The position numbers and the translations under genes were made by a program. From Pseudobutyrivibrio xylanivorans (GTDB taxonomy: Bacteria > Bacillota > Clostridia > Lachnospirales > Lachnospiraceae): 64,000 nt of DNA. Below, piece by piece: positions 36,089 through 45,497 of this stretch (position 1 is its first letter; every line of letters starts with the position of its first letter). The DNA is taken from assembly GCF_008935055.1 (NCBI RefSeq), contig NZ_CP043028.1, forward strand, positions 1,642,501-1,706,500, read 5' to 3'. Under the pieces are notes generated by a model. That model made no database searches. It saw only the letters and a program-made list of their open reading frames with translations, and was not told where the DNA came from.

Positions 36089-38209
36089 TTATACTTCGAA
36101 GATCATATCGCCATAGCTAGGCATTGGCCATGATTCCTTATCTACAATCATTTCAAGTGCATCTACAGGTCTGCGAAGATTATCCATAGCCTTCACAACT
36201 TCATCATGATAATAGTTTGCCTTCTCACAGCTTGAAACCTTCATAGAGTATGCTTTCTCATTTGTCTCTTTAAGTGTAACAAGTGCATCCTTAGATTCAC
36301 GAAGAAGATTAGAAAGCTTAATCAGAAGCTCCTTCTGTGTGCTAACATCTGCCTCTGGGCAGGCATCAGAGATGGTACCAATAGAAAGACCAAGCTCTGT
36401 TGCATAGCTGATTACAGCAGGAATAATCTGCTTAGAAGCCATATCTATCATTGTGCGAGCTTCAATGTTAATAGACTTGATGTACTGCTCGTACTCGATT
36501 TCTGCACGTGACTCAAGCTCAACCTTTGAGAATACACCAAACTTTTCAAACATATTAACAGTAGCATCTGTTGTAAGAGCTGGAATAGCCTCTACAAGTG
36601 AATTGATGCTCTTTAAGCCTCTCTTCTCAGCTTCCCTAATCCACTCTTCACCATATCCATTTCCATTGAATACGATGCGCTGATGTTCGATAGCAAGCTT
36701 CTTAATCATGTCATGAACAGCCACATCAAAATCTTCTGCCTTCTCAAGAACATCGCATGCCTCACAAAGTGCTTCTGCCATGATTGTATTGAGAACTACA
36801 TTTGGCTCACCAACTGAATCCTGTGAACCTGGCATTCTGAATTCGAATTTATTTCCAGTAAATGCAAAAGGTGATGTACGGTTTCTATCTGTAGCATCCT
36901 TTCTAAAATCTGGAAGGGTTTTAACACCTGTAGCAAGCTTCTCACCCTTCTTTGATTTAGTTGCTGTACCAGTTGAGATAAGCTGTGTAAGCACATCCTC
37001 AAGCTGCTCTCCAAGATATACAGAAATGATAACTGGAGGTGCCTCATTTCCGCCAAGACGATGGTCATTACCAACATCAGCTGCAGATTCACGAAGAAGG
37101 TCTGAGTGACGGTCTACTGCTTTTAAAACAAGACAAAGAACAAGTAAGAACTGGATATTCTCGTGTGGCGACTTTCCTGGCTCAAAAAGATTGATTCCAT
37201 CATCTGTAACAAGTGACCAGTTGTTGTGCTTACCAGAACCATTTACGCCATTGAATGGTTTCTCGTGAAGCAGACACTGGAGGCCATGGCGGTTAGCCAC
37301 TTTTCTAAGTGTCTCCATAATAATCTGGTTATGGTCAACTGCAACATTACACTGTGCATAGATTGGTGCAAGCTCGTGCTGTGCTGGTGCAACCTCGTTG
37401 TGCTGTGTCTTAGATGAAACACCAAGCTTCCAAAGCTCAATATTTACATCACGCATATATGCCTCAATTCGCTCAGGAATAGAACCAAAGTAATGGTCGT
37501 CCATCTCCTGTCCCTTAGGTGGCATAGCGCCGAAAAGTGTGCGACCTGTGTACATTAAATCCTTGCGTGCAAGATACATCTCACGGTCGATAAGGAAGTA
37601 TTCCTGCTCTGCACCAACTGAAGGAGTAACACGCTGTGATGTGGTGTTACCAAATAATCTGAGGAGACGAATTGCCTGCTCAGAAAGAATCTCCATCGAA
37701 CGAAGAAGTGGTGTCTTTTGATCGAGAGCCTCGCCTGTATAAGAGCAGAAGGCTGTTGGAATGCAAAGTGTAGCTCCGGCAGCATCCTGTCTAACAAAAG
37801 CTGGAGATGTTGGGTCCCAAGCAGTATAGCCTCTAGCCTCGAATGTGGCTCTAAGACCGCCTGAAGGGAATGACGATGCATCTGGCTCACCCTTGATTAA
37901 TTCCTTACCTGAAAAGCTCATTAAAACCTTCCCTGATGGCAATGGAGCAGAAATGAATGAATCATGTTTTTCTGCAGTAATACCAGTAAGTGGTTGGAAC
38001 CAATGTGTATAGTGAGTAGCGCCCTTTTCGATTGCCCATTCTTTCATCTCATGAGCGATGACATCAGCTGTCTCTAAATCTAGTTCTTTACCCTCAGAGA
38101 TAGTCTGCTTAAGCTTCTGATAGGTCTTCTTTGGGAGGCGTTCCTGCATAACAGTGTCATTGAAAACATTCTCACCAAAGATGTCTGCCACATTAAAATA
38201 TTCTTCCAT
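36089..38209 (-). CDS. glnN: Glutamine synthetase type III
   Basis: ATP-dependent synthesis of glutamine from glutamate and ammonium; the 706-residue length fits the large GSIII form of anaerobes. [10 protein letters not shown] near 197, [25 protein letters not shown] near 274 (metal and glutamate binding), and [11 protein letters not shown] near 330 are the active-site segments. [21 protein letters not shown] near 430 binds substrate. A GSIII-specific C-terminal helical domain follows. It faces the PBP gene tail to tail across repeat G. Confidence 0.96.
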   Translation of the reverse strand: MEEYFNVADIFGENVFNDTVMQERLPKKTYQKLKQTISEGKELDLETADVIAHEMKEWAIEKGATHYTHWFQPLTGITAEKHDSFISAPLPSGKVLMSFSGKELIKGEPDASSFPSGGLRATFEARGYTAWDPTSPAFVRQDAAGATLCIPTAFCSYTGEALDQKTPLLRSMEILSEQAIRLLRLFGNTTSQRVTPSVGAEQEYFLIDREMYLARKDLMYTGRTLFGAMPPKGQEMDDHYFGSIPERIEAYMRDVNIELWKLGVSSKTQHNEVAPAQHELAPIYAQCNVAVDHNQIIMETLRKVANRHGLQCLLHEKPFNGVNGSGKHNNWSLVTDDGINLFEPGKSPHENIQFLLVLCLVLKAVDRHSDLLRESAADVGNDHRLGGNEAPPVIISVYLGEQLEDVLTQLISTGTATKSKKGEKLATGVKTLPDFRKDATDRNRTSPFAFTGNKFEFRMPGSQDSVGEPNVVLNTIMAEALCEACDVLEKAEDFDVAVHDMIKKLAIEHQRIVFNGNGYGEEWIREAEKRGLKSINSLVEAIPALTTDATVNMFEKFGVFSKVELESRAEIEYEQYIKSINIEARTMIDMASKQIIPAVISYATELGLSIGTISDACPEADVSTQKELLIKLSNLLRESKDALVTLKETNEKAYSMKVSSCEKANYYHDEVVKAMDNLRRPVDALEMIVDKESWPMPSYGDMIFEV

Positions 38210-38247
38210 TAATCATGTATCCTTTCACGCAAAATAACAAAATAATA

Positions 38248-38288
38248 GAAAAGACAACCAGCGATTGTCCATTGCCGATTGTCTTTTC
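38248..38288 (-). terminator. Terminator after the aldolase gene
   Basis: Arms GAAAAGACAA/TTGTCTTTTC enclose a loop with two GACAATCG-like direct repeats; TATTATTTT follows on the minus strand. It lies between fba and glnN. Confidence 0.65.
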
Positions 38289-38323
38289 CAAAGCTCATGT
38301 GAGAGCTAAATAATCATAATTAA

Positions 38324-39187
38324 TTAAGCCTTTCCAACTGATCCGAAAAGCTCCATCTTTTCTTTTACTGTAGCCTTGATAGCATCTGTACCAGGAGCTA
38401 AGAGCTTACGTGGGTCAAATCCCTTGCCCTCAAGATCCTTACCAGCCTCAACGTACTTACGTGTAGCATCAGCGAATGAAAGCTGGCACTCTGTGTTAAC
38501 GTTAATCTTTGATACGCCAAGCTCGATAGCCTTCTTGATCATGTCTGCTGGGATACCTGTACCACCATGAAGAACGAGTGGCATAGCACCTGTCTTCTGC
38601 TGGATAGCGTCAAGTGTCTCGAATGAAAGACCAGCCCAGTTCTCTGGGTACTTGCCGTGGATGTTACCAATACCAGCTGCAAGCATATCAACGCCAAGGT
38701 CAGCGATTGTCTTGCACTCTTCTGGATCAGCGCACTCGCCCATACCTACGACACCGTCTTCCTCACCACCGATTGAACCAACTTCGCACTCGATAGAAAG
38801 GCCAAGCTGATGAGCTACGTGAACGAGCTCTGTAGACTTAGCAAGGTTCTCCTCGAATGGATAGTGTGAACCATCAAACATGATAGATGTGAAACCAGCC
38901 TTAATGCACTTGTAACATCCTTCGTATGTACCGTGATCAAGGTGAAGTGCTACAGGAACTGTGATTCCAAGCTCCTCGTCCATAGCCTTAACCATAGCTG
39001 CTACAGTCTTGAAGCCTGTCATGTACTTACCAGCGCCCTCAGATACACCAAGGATTACTGGAGAGTTGAGCTCCTGAGCTGTAAGAAGAATGGCCTTTGT
39101 CCACTCAAGGTTGTTGATGTTAAACTGACCAACTGCATAGTGGCCTGCTTTTGCCTTATCAAGCATTTCTTTTGCAGAAACTAACAT
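38324..39187 (-). CDS. fba: Class II fructose-1,6-bisphosphate aldolase
   Basis: Zinc-dependent aldolase of glycolysis and gluconeogenesis (287 residues), splitting fructose 1,6-bisphosphate to dihydroxyacetone phosphate and glyceraldehyde 3-phosphate. ALHLDHGTYEGC near 80 has the catalytic Asp and zinc His, IECEVGSIGGEEDG near 132 and LVLHGGTGIP near 206 hold further ligands, and INVNTECQLSF the GxND-type loop. Start set at 39187 by GGAGGATAATTCT; the longer reading adds five residues with no site. Tagatose-type substrates are possible but no sugar cluster is near. Confidence 0.94.
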   Translation of the reverse strand: MLVSAKEMLDKAKAGHYAVGQFNINNLEWTKAILLTAQELNSPVILGVSEGAGKYMTGFKTVAAMVKAMDEELGITVPVALHLDHGTYEGCYKCIKAGFTSIMFDGSHYPFEENLAKSTELVHVAHQLGLSIECEVGSIGGEEDGVVGMGECADPEECKTIADLGVDMLAAGIGNIHGKYPENWAGLSFETLDAIQQKTGAMPLVLHGGTGIPADMIKKAIELGVSKINVNTECQLSFADATRKYVEAGKDLEGKGFDPRKLLAPGTDAIKATVKEKMELFGSVGKA

Positions 39188-39260
39188 AGAATTATCCTCC
39201 ATATTCTCGTTATTAGGTTTTAAACCCTATCTAAACGAAATTTTAGCATAAGCTAAATTT

Positions 39261-40154
39261 CTATTCAATAGCAATTTCCAAGGCGTGTCCCTCGTCCTTA
39301 ATCACTACAACGTCGTGTTTTCCACCAAACTCGCCATCTAATGTCCATGGTACTACATCAGTGCTTATGAACTTGATTTCGCTAGTCTGGAAAGCATAAA
39401 CCATTTCCGAATCAGGAATAATGCCTGTCATAAATCCAAGAATTTCGTTTAATTCGATTGGATTACGAGGCATTTTAATAAGAGTAACCTCGAATACACC
39501 ATCGTTCAATCCTATATCGCCACGAATGATTCCCTGGAAGCCTCCAACTGATTTAGAGTTGGTAATCATTCCATAGATAAATTCGTCGTAAATAACATTG
39601 CCTTCGTATTCCACCTGCATTCTGAAAGACGGAATATCGCGAAGCTGCTTTGCTCCTTCAATTATATAAGCTGCATGTCCTAGAACATTTTTTAAATCCT
39701 GAGGGGTAGCATAAGAAACTTCTGTAAAAATACCAAATGCAGCAACGTAAACGAATGAATCTGAGTTAAATCTTCCGATATCACATGGAAATAGATGATC
39801 AGATACACTTATACGCGCTGCATTTATCATGTTCTTATCTATACCAAGGGAATTACCGAAATCATTTGTGGAGCCAGCCGGAATATATCCAATTGGCTTT
39901 CTCTCTTCCAGAGGGAGCTGCATCATACCTGTGACAACCTCGTCAAGGGTACCATCTCCTCCAGAGCAAACGATTCTATCAAAATTCCCTGCCTGTTCAA
40001 TTGTCTGAACTGTAGCATCACCACCAGCCTGTGTAACATGTACACTAACCTGGTAGTCTGCCTTAATCATAATGTCTAAGATGTCAGCAAGATGTTCTTT
40101 TATCTGCCCCTTGCCTGAGCGTGGGTTCACTATAAATAATAATCTCTTTGACAT
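39261..40154 (-). CDS. Diacylglycerol kinase family lipid kinase
   Basis: A 297-residue DAGK catalytic-domain protein (YegS/DgkB type). NPRSGKGQIKEHL near 10, VCSGGDGTLDEVVTGM near 82 (nucleotide-binding GGDGT) and IPAGSTNDFGNSL near 110 are visible. The C-terminal beta-rich part ends WTLDGEFGG. Such kinases phosphorylate diacylglycerol or related lipids at the cytoplasmic membrane. No specific symbol can be assigned. It lies 17 bases after the Crh-like gene. Confidence 0.9.
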   Translation of the reverse strand: MSKRLLFIVNPRSGKGQIKEHLADILDIMIKADYQVSVHVTQAGGDATVQTIEQAGNFDRIVCSGGDGTLDEVVTGMMQLPLEERKPIGYIPAGSTNDFGNSLGIDKNMINAARISVSDHLFPCDIGRFNSDSFVYVAAFGIFTEVSYATPQDLKNVLGHAAYIIEGAKQLRDIPSFRMQVEYEGNVIYDEFIYGMITNSKSVGGFQGIIRGDIGLNDGVFEVTLIKMPRNPIELNEILGFMTGIIPDSEMVYAFQTSEIKFISTDVVPWTLDGEFGGKHDVVVIKDEGHALEIAIE

Positions 40155-40171
40155 ATATCCCTCGAAAAAAA

Positions 40172-40420
40172 TTATTTTGTAAGGAAATCAGAAAGCTCAG
40201 CTACTGCTTTTTCCTCATCATCACCTGCTGCATCGATAACAACGTGTGAACCAGAAGATAATACCAAACTCATCATTCCCATAATACTCTTAGCATTTAC
40301 CTTTTTCTCATCCATCTCAAAATAGATTGAGCTTGAAAATCTATTTGCTAACTGAACTAAGTGTGCTATAGGTGTAGCTTCCATTGAATTTGACATCTGA
40401 ATAGTAACTTCTTTTTGCAT
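40172..40420 (-). CDS. Crh-like HPr family protein lacking the catalytic His
   Basis: An 82-residue HPr-fold protein. The Ser46-equivalent is Ser45 in VNAKSIMGMMSL, the site of HprK. The phosphotransfer residue His15 is replaced by Glu14 and Arg17 by Thr16 (SMEATPIA instead of GIHARPA), so it should not carry phosphate in the PTS. This is the pattern of Bacillus Crh, which acts only with CcpA. Location after whiA matches the Bacillus yvcJ-yvcK-whiA-crh order. The hprK gene lies 4 kb upstream. Confident in the family; Crh function is inferred. Confidence 0.85.
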   Translation of the reverse strand: MQKEVTIQMSNSMEATPIAHLVQLANRFSSSIYFEMDEKKVNAKSIMGMMSLVLSSGSHVVIDAAGDDEEKAVAELSDFLTK

Positions 40421-40458
40421 GACGTCCTCCTGAATATCTAATAAAACCTAACGCTGGC

Positions 40459-41301
40459 TTATAATCCCTCTGCTATTGCTGCCAGCTTTTTGAACCTGTG
40501 ATTCACCCCTGATTTTCCTATAGGTGGTTCAAGCATTTCTCCCAAATCCTTGAGCGGTGTATCAGGATACCTCAGCCTTACCCTAGCAATCTCTTCCAAT
40601 TGAACTGGAAGATTTTCTAACCCGAGTTTTTCATCAATCAGATTTATTTGCTCAATCTGACGAACTGCTGCTCCCACGGTCTTGCCAATATTGGCTGTCT
40701 CACAGTTAACCTTACGGTTGATAGTGCCACGCACTTCTTTCACAACTCGAATATTTTCCAAATCCATGACAGAATGAGCAGCCTCCATAACACGGAGGAT
40801 TTCCACAATCTGGGCACCTTCCTTTAAATACACAACGAACTTACCATTTCTTTCAACTGATTTGGCACCTACTTCGAAGGTATTCATTGCTCTTTTTATC
40901 ATTTCAGCCTGAGCAACGGTATTGCATACTATCTCGAAATGATAACCCTTATTTGGATCTGAAATCGAACCTGCTGCCAAAAATGCTCCTCTTATGAAGG
41001 CTCGTTTACAACATGACTGTTGAATAACGATGTCTTCAGCAAGCTGACAATCATCTGTAAGCTTAAGCATTTTTTTAGTCTCAAAAAAGACATCGGCAGT
41101 AATAGCGGTGACATCTTTTCCTATATTACGTGAATTTTTTAATAAAGTAAAGACTTTTCTATTTAATTGGTCTTCCGAAATAGTTTTAAAACTATCCGCA
41201 TCCTGTAGCATAAAGATTGCTGCAAGCTCAGCAACAGTACAATGTCTGCTCTTCGGAAGGACCTGAAAAAGTTCTTCTTTTACATTCTTTGAAAATGACA
41301 A
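40459..41301 (-). CDS. whiA: DNA-binding protein WhiA
   Basis: A 280-residue protein with a LAGLIDADG-like N-terminal part (RAFIRGAFLAAGSISDPNKGYHFE near 92-116) and a C-terminal helix-turn-helix (RLRYPDTPLKDLGEMLEPPIGKSGVNHRFKKL near 241-272). WhiA affects cell division and chromosome segregation in Gram-positives. The start is TTG at 41301, which follows the rapZ stop immediately, with GAGAGG upstream. The gene is part of rapZ-whiA-crh; the usual middle gene yvcK is absent. Confidence 0.95.
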   Translation of the reverse strand: MSFSKNVKEELFQVLPKSRHCTVAELAAIFMLQDADSFKTISEDQLNRKVFTLLKNSRNIGKDVTAITADVFFETKKMLKLTDDCQLAEDIVIQQSCCKRAFIRGAFLAAGSISDPNKGYHFEIVCNTVAQAEMIKRAMNTFEVGAKSVERNGKFVVYLKEGAQIVEILRVMEAAHSVMDLENIRVVKEVRGTINRKVNCETANIGKTVGAAVRQIEQINLIDEKLGLENLPVQLEEIARVRLRYPDTPLKDLGEMLEPPIGKSGVNHRFKKLAAIAEGL

Positions 41302-42174
41302 TTACTTTCCTCTCAGAGCATCCTTTCCGATATCACGGTGCTCTATTTTAAGTCCGTAAGACTCGTCTCCATTTAGTGCTTCAAATATTTCATCAGCAAG
41401 GCATACTGAACGATGCTTCCCCCCAGTACAACCCACTGCGATAACAAGCTGATTCTTTCCTTCTTTAATATAGTTAGGAATCAGGAACTTGATAAGGTCA
41501 GTCGTTTTATCTAAAAATGTCTTGGCCTCATCATATTTCAGAACAAAGTCCTTAATAGGCTGGTCATTACCAGTGAATGGTCTCAATTCCAAGTCATAGT
41601 ATGGATTTGGAAGGAATCTGACATCGAATACCAAGTCGGCATCCTCTGGGATTCCGTATTTGAAACCAAAGGAAATAATGGTAACAAACAAGCTCTTATA
41701 TTCTGCATCTTCTACAAAGATTTTTTTAAGCTCCTCTTTAAGCTCTCTTGTAAGAAGATGAGTAGTATCGATAACATAATCAGCCTCATCACGAAGAAAT
41801 CCGATAGATTGTCTTTCCTCTTTGATACCAGCTGCAATTCTCTCTCTGCCTGAAAGGGGATGATTTCTTCTGGTCTCCTTGTATCTTTTTACAAGGACAT
41901 CATCCTCAGCATCGAGAAATAGTATAGAAAATCGCTTCTCAGCCCCGTCTAATTCTTGCAATATATCCGGCAAAAGCTTCATTGCCGTGCCATTACGCAC
42001 ATCAATTCCAACTACAATTTTCTTCTCAAAGGTGCCACTGTCAGCCAATTCCACAAAGCTCTTAAGTAATTGTACAGGCAAATTATCGACACAATAATAA
42101 CCCATATCCTCTAGCATTTTAAACGCGGTATTTTTACCTGCACCTGACATTCCTGTAAGAATTAGTAGCTTCAA
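41302..42174 (-). CDS. rapZ: RNase adapter RapZ / nucleotide-binding YvcJ
   Basis: P-loop nucleotide-binding protein of 290 residues. Walker A GMSGAGKNTAF near 8-18 is the typical RapZ form. The YCVDNLP, VGIDVRN and SFGFKYGIPEDADLVFDVRFLPNP segments and the C-terminal GCTGGKHRSV are family marks. E. coli RapZ binds sRNA and RNase E; the Firmicutes function (YvcJ) is a GTPase affecting competence and is less clear. TTG start overlaps the murB stop (ATTGA), with GGGAGG in place. Confidence 0.95.
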   Translation of the reverse strand: MKLLILTGMSGAGKNTAFKMLEDMGYYCVDNLPVQLLKSFVELADSGTFEKKIVVGIDVRNGTAMKLLPDILQELDGAEKRFSILFLDAEDDVLVKRYKETRRNHPLSGRERIAAGIKEERQSIGFLRDEADYVIDTTHLLTRELKEELKKIFVEDAEYKSLFVTIISFGFKYGIPEDADLVFDVRFLPNPYYDLELRPFTGNDQPIKDFVLKYDEAKTFLDKTTDLIKFLIPNYIKEGKNQLVIAVGCTGGKHRSVCLADEIFEALNGDESYGLKIEHRDIGKDALRGK

Positions 42175-43100
42175 TTGATATTCCTCCCAACAATTCGAAC
42201 CTCTGGAGTAAGATGAACTCCAAAGCTTTCATATACCTTTGCATCAACATCCTTCATTAGCTGAAGAACATCGGCAGCTGTAGCTTCTGATTTGTTTACC
42301 ACAAATCCACAGTGCTTTTCAGAGACCTGCGCGCCTCCTACAGTATAGCCTCTTAGTCCCGCATCATCAATAAGCTTTCCTGCAAAATATCCTTCAGGAC
42401 GCTTAAAGGTTGAACCAGCGCTTGGGAAATTAAGTGGCTGCTTCTCAATACGCTTTTTACGTATATCATCTATTTGAGCCTTAATAGCAGCCTTATCTCC
42501 ATGCTCAAGTCTGATTCTTGCACTAAGAACAACAGCCGGATTTTCCATAAGAGCAGAATGCCTATAGGATAAATTCAAATCCTCACATGAAATGGTTTTA
42601 ACCTCGCCTTCTGCCGTCAAAATATTGGCTTCTATCAAAACATCCTTTATTTCTCCGCCGTAGGCTCCCGCGTTCATATAAACAGCTCCACCCATGGAGC
42701 CTGGAATTCCTGATGCAAATTCTAATCCTGAAAGTCCAGCATCTGCCGCCCTACTAGCCACAGATGAAAGCATTGCACCAGCCTCTATCGTGATAATCTC
42801 ATCATCAATAATAATATCACTGGCATTCCTGCCCATAGAAATAACAACACCTTCGATTCCATCATCTGAAACCAAAAGATTGCTGCCATTTCCAATCACC
42901 ATAAAAGGCACACTGTTATCTTTCAAATAAGCAATAAGAGGAACCATCTGAGAAATAGATGGCTCCACATAAATATCTGCCGGACCACCAATTCTGAAGG
43001 TGGTGTGCTTCTTCATTGGTTCATCAAGAAGAAACTCCACCTCAGAAAAATTTGTCCGCAAATCATTATATAAATCTAACTTAGAAAACTCTTTATGCAT
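42171..43100 (-). CDS. murB: UDP-N-acetylenolpyruvoylglucosamine reductase
   Basis: Reduces UDP-GlcNAc-enolpyruvate to UDP-MurNAc with NADPH in peptidoglycan precursor synthesis. 309 residues, type II MurB. FAD-binding GNGSNLLVSDDG near 77 and GIPGSMGGAVYMNAGAYGGE near 130, with FPSAGSTFKRPEGYFAGKLID near 225 holding the catalytic Ser. The late GFVVNKSEATAADV completes the fold. Start overlaps the M18 aminopeptidase stop by eight bases. Confidence 0.96.
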   Translation of the reverse strand: MHKEFSKLDLYNDLRTNFSEVEFLLDEPMKKHTTFRIGGPADIYVEPSISQMVPLIAYLKDNSVPFMVIGNGSNLLVSDDGIEGVVISMGRNASDIIIDDEIITIEAGAMLSSVASRAADAGLSGLEFASGIPGSMGGAVYMNAGAYGGEIKDVLIEANILTAEGEVKTISCEDLNLSYRHSALMENPAVVLSARIRLEHGDKAAIKAQIDDIRKKRIEKQPLNFPSAGSTFKRPEGYFAGKLIDDAGLRGYTVGGAQVSEKHCGFVVNKSEATAADVLQLMKDVDAKVYESFGVHLTPEVRIVGRNIN

Positions 43101-44490
43101 ACTTAATAAATGCCTCGTATCCTAACAATGCTTCGTATAAATCAACCTTTGAGATGATTTCACATGGAGCATGCATTGAAAGAACTGCAACACCTGAATC
43201 AATTACCTGCATGTTATAGTTGCCCATGATGTACGCGATTGTTCCGCCACCACCCTGATCAACCTTGCCAAGCTCAGCTGTCTGCCAGCATACATTATCC
43301 TTATCCATGATAGCTCTAACCTCTCCAACATACTCAGCACTGGCATCGTTAGAACCGCTCTTACCGCGTGCACCTGTGTACTTGTTGAATACAAGACCAC
43401 GTCCAAGATATGCCGCATTATTCTTCTCAAAAGCTGATCCATAGTTTGGATCAAAAGCTGCAGAAACATCTGATGAAAGTACTTTACTGTTTGTAAGAGC
43501 TCGACGAAGCTTAAGTTCTGAATAATCGCCAAGGAGATTATAAATCTCAGCAACAGTGTTCTCAAAGAACTTAGACTGCATACCTGTTGCTCCTACAGAG
43601 CCAATCTCTTCCTTATCTACAAGAAGTGCACAAGCAGTCTTTGCAAGCTTCTTTGTAGTGTTGAGAAGTGCCATAAATGAAGGATATGCACATACTCTAT
43701 CATCATGACCGTACCCTAAAATCATAGAACGGTCAAAGCCAAAGTCTCTTGCTGCACCTGCTGGAACTACTTCGATTTCAGCAGAAATGAAATCCTCTTC
43801 CTCGATATCGTACTTTTCCTTTAAAAGCTTAAGGATGTTATTCTTTACAGCATCCTTTTCTTTCTTTCCCTTCTTGTCGAACTCAGGGATACCACCAACG
43901 ATAATGTTGAGATCTTCACCTTCAACAACCTTAGCACCCTTCTTGTCCATCTGGTCAGCCGCAAGATGGATAAGCAAATCAGAAATACCAAATACAGGAT
44001 CTGAAGTGTCCTCTCCAACGTTAATCTTTACTGTAGTGCCGTCCTTCTTTGCAATTACACCGTGAAGTGCAAGTGGAATAGTTACCCACTGGTACTTTTT
44101 GATTCCACCATAATAATGAGTATCAAGAAGAGCAATGTCTGTATCCTCATATAATGGATTCTGCTTTAAATCCATACGTGGGCTGTCGATGTGAGCGCCA
44201 AGAATGTTAAGACCATTCTCTAAAGCTTCTGTTCCGATGTTGAATACAGCAAGCATCTTACCCTTGTTAGCTGCGTATACCTTATCTCCAGCCTTAAGCT
44301 TCTTGCCCTCCACGATAAGTGTCTCAAGGTTTACATATCCAGCAGCTTCTGCCTTCTCAATAAAGAAATCTACGCATTCTCTTTCTGTCTTGCAATCTGA
44401 GAGGAACTGTCTATAATCCTCACCGAATGCCATAACTTTTTCCATGTCTTTTTCTGAAGTGTACTTAGACCATGCATTAATACGTTCCAT
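43093..44490 (-). CDS. M18 family aminopeptidase
   Basis: Dinuclear zinc aminopeptidase of 465 residues, aspartyl aminopeptidase (ApeB) relatives. Segments with metal ligands: GAHIDSPRMDLKQNP near 97, DKEEIGSVGATGMQS near 280-294 and the C-terminal SMHAPCEIISKVDL near 436. The long insertion between the first and second parts is typical of M18. Function is general N-terminal trimming of cytoplasmic peptides, preferring acidic residues in known members. It starts 17 bases after hprK. Confidence 0.9.
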   Translation of the reverse strand: MERINAWSKYTSEKDMEKVMAFGEDYRQFLSDCKTERECVDFFIEKAEAAGYVNLETLIVEGKKLKAGDKVYAANKGKMLAVFNIGTEALENGLNILGAHIDSPRMDLKQNPLYEDTDIALLDTHYYGGIKKYQWVTIPLALHGVIAKKDGTTVKINVGEDTSDPVFGISDLLIHLAADQMDKKGAKVVEGEDLNIIVGGIPEFDKKGKKEKDAVKNNILKLLKEKYDIEEEDFISAEIEVVPAGAARDFGFDRSMILGYGHDDRVCAYPSFMALLNTTKKLAKTACALLVDKEEIGSVGATGMQSKFFENTVAEIYNLLGDYSELKLRRALTNSKVLSSDVSAAFDPNYGSAFEKNNAAYLGRGLVFNKYTGARGKSGSNDASAEYVGEVRAIMDKDNVCWQTAELGKVDQGGGGTIAYIMGNYNMQVIDSGVAVLSMHAPCEIISKVDLYEALLGYEAFIKYA

Positions 44491-44506
44491 TAAAAATAAC
44501 TCCTAA

Positions 44507-45439
44507 CTAATTATTATCTATATTATTCTGGACTCTGCGATAGAGCTCCTCTGCCGCATTGTAGCCCATTTTCTTTTGACGATGATTAACTGCTGCTGTC
44601 TCGCAAATAATTGCAAGATTTCGTCCTGGACGAATTGGAAGTGAATGACAAGTAACATCTATTCCAAGAATATTCATATATTCATCTGTCATGCCAAGAC
44701 GGTCATATTCCTTCTCCTTGGTCCAATCCTCGAGCTTAATAACAAGGTCGATTCGCTGCTCATCTTTAACAGCCTCAACACCATAGAGCGACTTAACATC
44801 GATAATACCGATACCACGAAGCTCAATTAAATACTGTGTAATTGATGGTGCGCGACCATATAGTCTCTCATTGTTTGGACGACGAATTTCAACAACATCG
44901 TCAGAAACAAGACGATGACCACGTCTGATAAGCTCAAGAGCAGCCTCTGATTTACCAATTCCTGATTCACCTGTAATAAGAAGGCCCTCGCCATATACGT
45001 CAACCAAAACACCGTGGATGGTTGTGTAAGGTGCAAAGTCCATATTCAACGAGAAGATAAGGGCTGACATGAACTCAGATGTGCTTCTGTCAGTTCCAAG
45101 GATAGGCACCTTAGCCTTCACTGCTTCCTGAAGAAGAATTGGGCCTGGCTCTTCGCCTCTGCAAAATATAACACATGGGATATCATATGAAAACAGTTTT
45201 GAAAAACTTTCTACTTTTTCCTCATCTGACTTCTTTGAGAGGTATGCAACCTCTACATTACCAATCACCTGAATACGGCTTGGTTCAAAGTGCTCATAAA
45301 ATCCATGAAGCTGAAGCGCAGGTCTGTTAACGTCGGCAACGGTAACATGTGCGTCCTCCAGATTAAGCTCTGGTGTAAAATTTGTTAAATTGAATCTTTC
45401 CTGCACTGTAGCTACAGTCACGAATTTGTTATTTGCCAT
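44507..45439 (-). CDS. hprK: HPr kinase/phosphorylase
   Basis: Phosphorylates and dephosphorylates HPr and Crh at Ser46 in response to ATP, fructose bisphosphate and phosphate, the key sensor of carbon catabolite control. 310 residues. Walker A GESGIGKSEAAL near 153-164, signature ELRGIGIIDVKSLYGV near 203, and the K3 loop IRPGRNLA near 267. The nearest HPr-like protein in the window is the Crh-type at 40.2 kb; a normal HPr must be elsewhere. Spacing suggests it is in one run with the M18 gene and murB. Confidence 0.97.
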   Translation of the reverse strand: MANNKFVTVATVQERFNLTNFTPELNLEDAHVTVADVNRPALQLHGFYEHFEPSRIQVIGNVEVAYLSKKSDEEKVESFSKLFSYDIPCVIFCRGEEPGPILLQEAVKAKVPILGTDRSTSEFMSALIFSLNMDFAPYTTIHGVLVDVYGEGLLITGESGIGKSEAALELIRRGHRLVSDDVVEIRRPNNERLYGRAPSITQYLIELRGIGIIDVKSLYGVEAVKDEQRIDLVIKLEDWTKEKEYDRLGMTDEYMNILGIDVTCHSLPIRPGRNLAIICETAAVNHRQKKMGYNAAEELYRRVQNNIDNN

Positions 45440-45497
45440 ATAAAATCCCTCCGTTTAAAAATGCATTTTGCTTTATATATCATATATCATTTTTTTG

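Noticed and set aside
36453..37890. Several open frames opposite and offset within glnN
   Set aside because: All overlap the conserved glutamine synthetase reading frame and have no ribosome sites.
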